A stretch of 6,411 bases of DNA, taken from positions 1 through 6,411 of the forward strand of contig JAITOI010000200.1 in NCBI GenBank assembly GCA_031289995.1, written 5' to 3'. Position 1 is the stretch's first letter; every line of letters starts with the position of its first letter. The notes under the pieces are model-generated. The model searched no databases and was not told the origin of the DNA. It saw only the letters and a program-made list of their open reading frames with translations. Positions 6,158 through 6,411 of the stretch are shown piece after piece. This DNA comes from Prevotellaceae bacterium (GTDB lineage: Bacteria > Bacteroidota > Bacteroidia > Bacteroidales > UBA932). The translations under genes and the position numbers were made by a program.

Positions 6158-6206
6158 GGCAGCGGCACGGAACCTCATTTCAACCTAATTTTCTTCAACA
6201 AAACAA

Positions 6207-6342
6207 TGCTTCGACTATGCTCTGCAACCACCTCAGTAGCCATGATAGCGTATGATTTCCCTAACCTCATTACCTCATTTACATTCTCAATAAGGGTATT
6301 GTCGCATATCGCATATCGCATAATCGCACATCGATTTTGAAG
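6207..6342. other. Spacer of the palindrome, AT-rich, no supported gene
   Basis: The spacer is visibly more AT-rich than the flanking genes. It holds a tandem AATGAGGT-like pair (minus strand, within 6265-6283) that echoes the octamer in the arms, and a heptamer run at 6303-6322. A 76-codon minus-strand frame (6405-6175) spans spacer and both arms, but it is made largely of repeat sequence and lacks promoter or family support, so I leave it uncalled. Confidence 0.5.
6303..6322. repeat. Heptamer tandem repeat cgcatat
   Basis: The unit cgcatat occurs twice, followed by cgcata. It is read as ATATGCG on the other strand. Runs of this type are, to my knowledge, frequent in Bacteroidota intergenic DNA and are often wrongly translated into small hypothetical proteins. 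No function is claimed. Confidence 0.75.
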
Positions 6343-6392
6343 TTGTTTTGTTGAAGAAAAATTAGGTAAAAATGAGGTTCCGTGCCGCTGTC

Positions 6393-6411
6393 CAACCCAT
6401 TGCAAAACCTT
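6393..6411 (+). repeat. 19-bp direct repeat shared by both window ends (right)
   Basis: These 19 bases are identical, in the same orientation, to bases 1-19. They are the beginning of a further copy of the 123-bp repeat whose remainder lies outside the window. If the ends were joined, the sequence would continue smoothly into the left copy. Confidence 0.9.

Larger units (their letters stand above)
6140..6410. repeat. Large imperfect palindrome, arms 6140-6206 and 6343-6410
   Basis: The two arms are reverse complements over about 67 bases with three mismatches and one single-base indel. They enclose a 136-base spacer. From the outer ends inward, each arm holds the start of the 123-bp repeat, a GC-rich block (CCGTGCCGCTG on the minus strand of the left arm and the plus strand of the right arm), AATGAGGT, and an AT-rich tail ending TTGTTTTGTTGAAGAA. 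Together with 6035-6157, the left arm suggests a repeat unit of about 172 bp, and the right arm looks like the beginning of another full unit cut off by the window end. No gene is supported in 5943-6411 besides these repeats. Confidence 0.85.

Noticed and set aside
5548..6168. 206-codon minus-strand frame starting in the right repeat
   Set aside because: It translates the repeat and octamer run, then overlaps the membrane-protein gene out of frame. Repeat copies differ mostly by amino-acid-changing substitutions, so protein selection is not supported.
6175..6405. 76-codon minus-strand frame across the palindrome
   Set aside because: Both ends lie in the palindrome arms and the middle in heptamer repeats. 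It has the look of dispersed-repeat translation, not of a gene.

Overview
The window reads as a compact two-gene operon on the minus strand of a Bacteroidota genome, probably Bacteroidales or a relative, with coding DNA that is GC-rich by eye. The lineage call rests on four things: a TAnnTTTG-type -7 promoter element (TACCTTTG at 5942-5935), no Shine-Dalgarno-like leader, short AT-rich octamer/heptamer repeats of a kind I associate with Bacteroidota intergenic DNA, and the protein families present. I see no marker gene that fixes a genus, and no tRNA, rRNA, CRISPR array or transposase.

Layout. Bases 1-123 are one copy of a structured repeat and 124-204 a short intergenic gap. Bases 205-4836 (minus) encode a 1543-residue exported protein in three parts: a GH78-type alpha-L-rhamnosidase, a sialidase-like BNR/Asp-box beta-propeller, and a xylose-isomerase-like TIM barrel of the sugar phosphate isomerase/epimerase family. 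Bases 4833-5909 (minus) encode a polytopic membrane protein of the YbhN/LPG-synthase-TM 'flippase-like' family. It lies first in the operon and overlaps the giant gene by 4 bp (ATGA). Bases 5910-6411 hold no gene I can support. They contain the operon promoter, a four-unit octamer tandem repeat over its expected -33 region, an inverted second copy of the 123-bp repeat (6035-6157), and a large imperfect palindrome (6140-6206 against 6343-6410). The last 19 bases (6393-6411) are identical to the first 19.

How the parts may work together. The fused protein should enter the periplasm through its signal peptide. There the GH78 part would remove alpha-L-rhamnose from an oligosaccharide or glycoside, the propeller would act on a neighbouring sugar or bind the glycan, and the isomerase-like barrel would act on the released or modified sugar. 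Substrates cannot be read from the sequence. The membrane protein may be a co-regulated lipid or envelope partner, or only a transcriptional neighbour.

The points most worth a second look are the three-enzyme fusion, the loss of the sialidase Arg motif in the middle domain, the tandem repeat over the promoter, and the repeat architecture, including inward-facing 123-bp copies and ends that overlap as they would in a circular molecule or a contig broken in a repeat.
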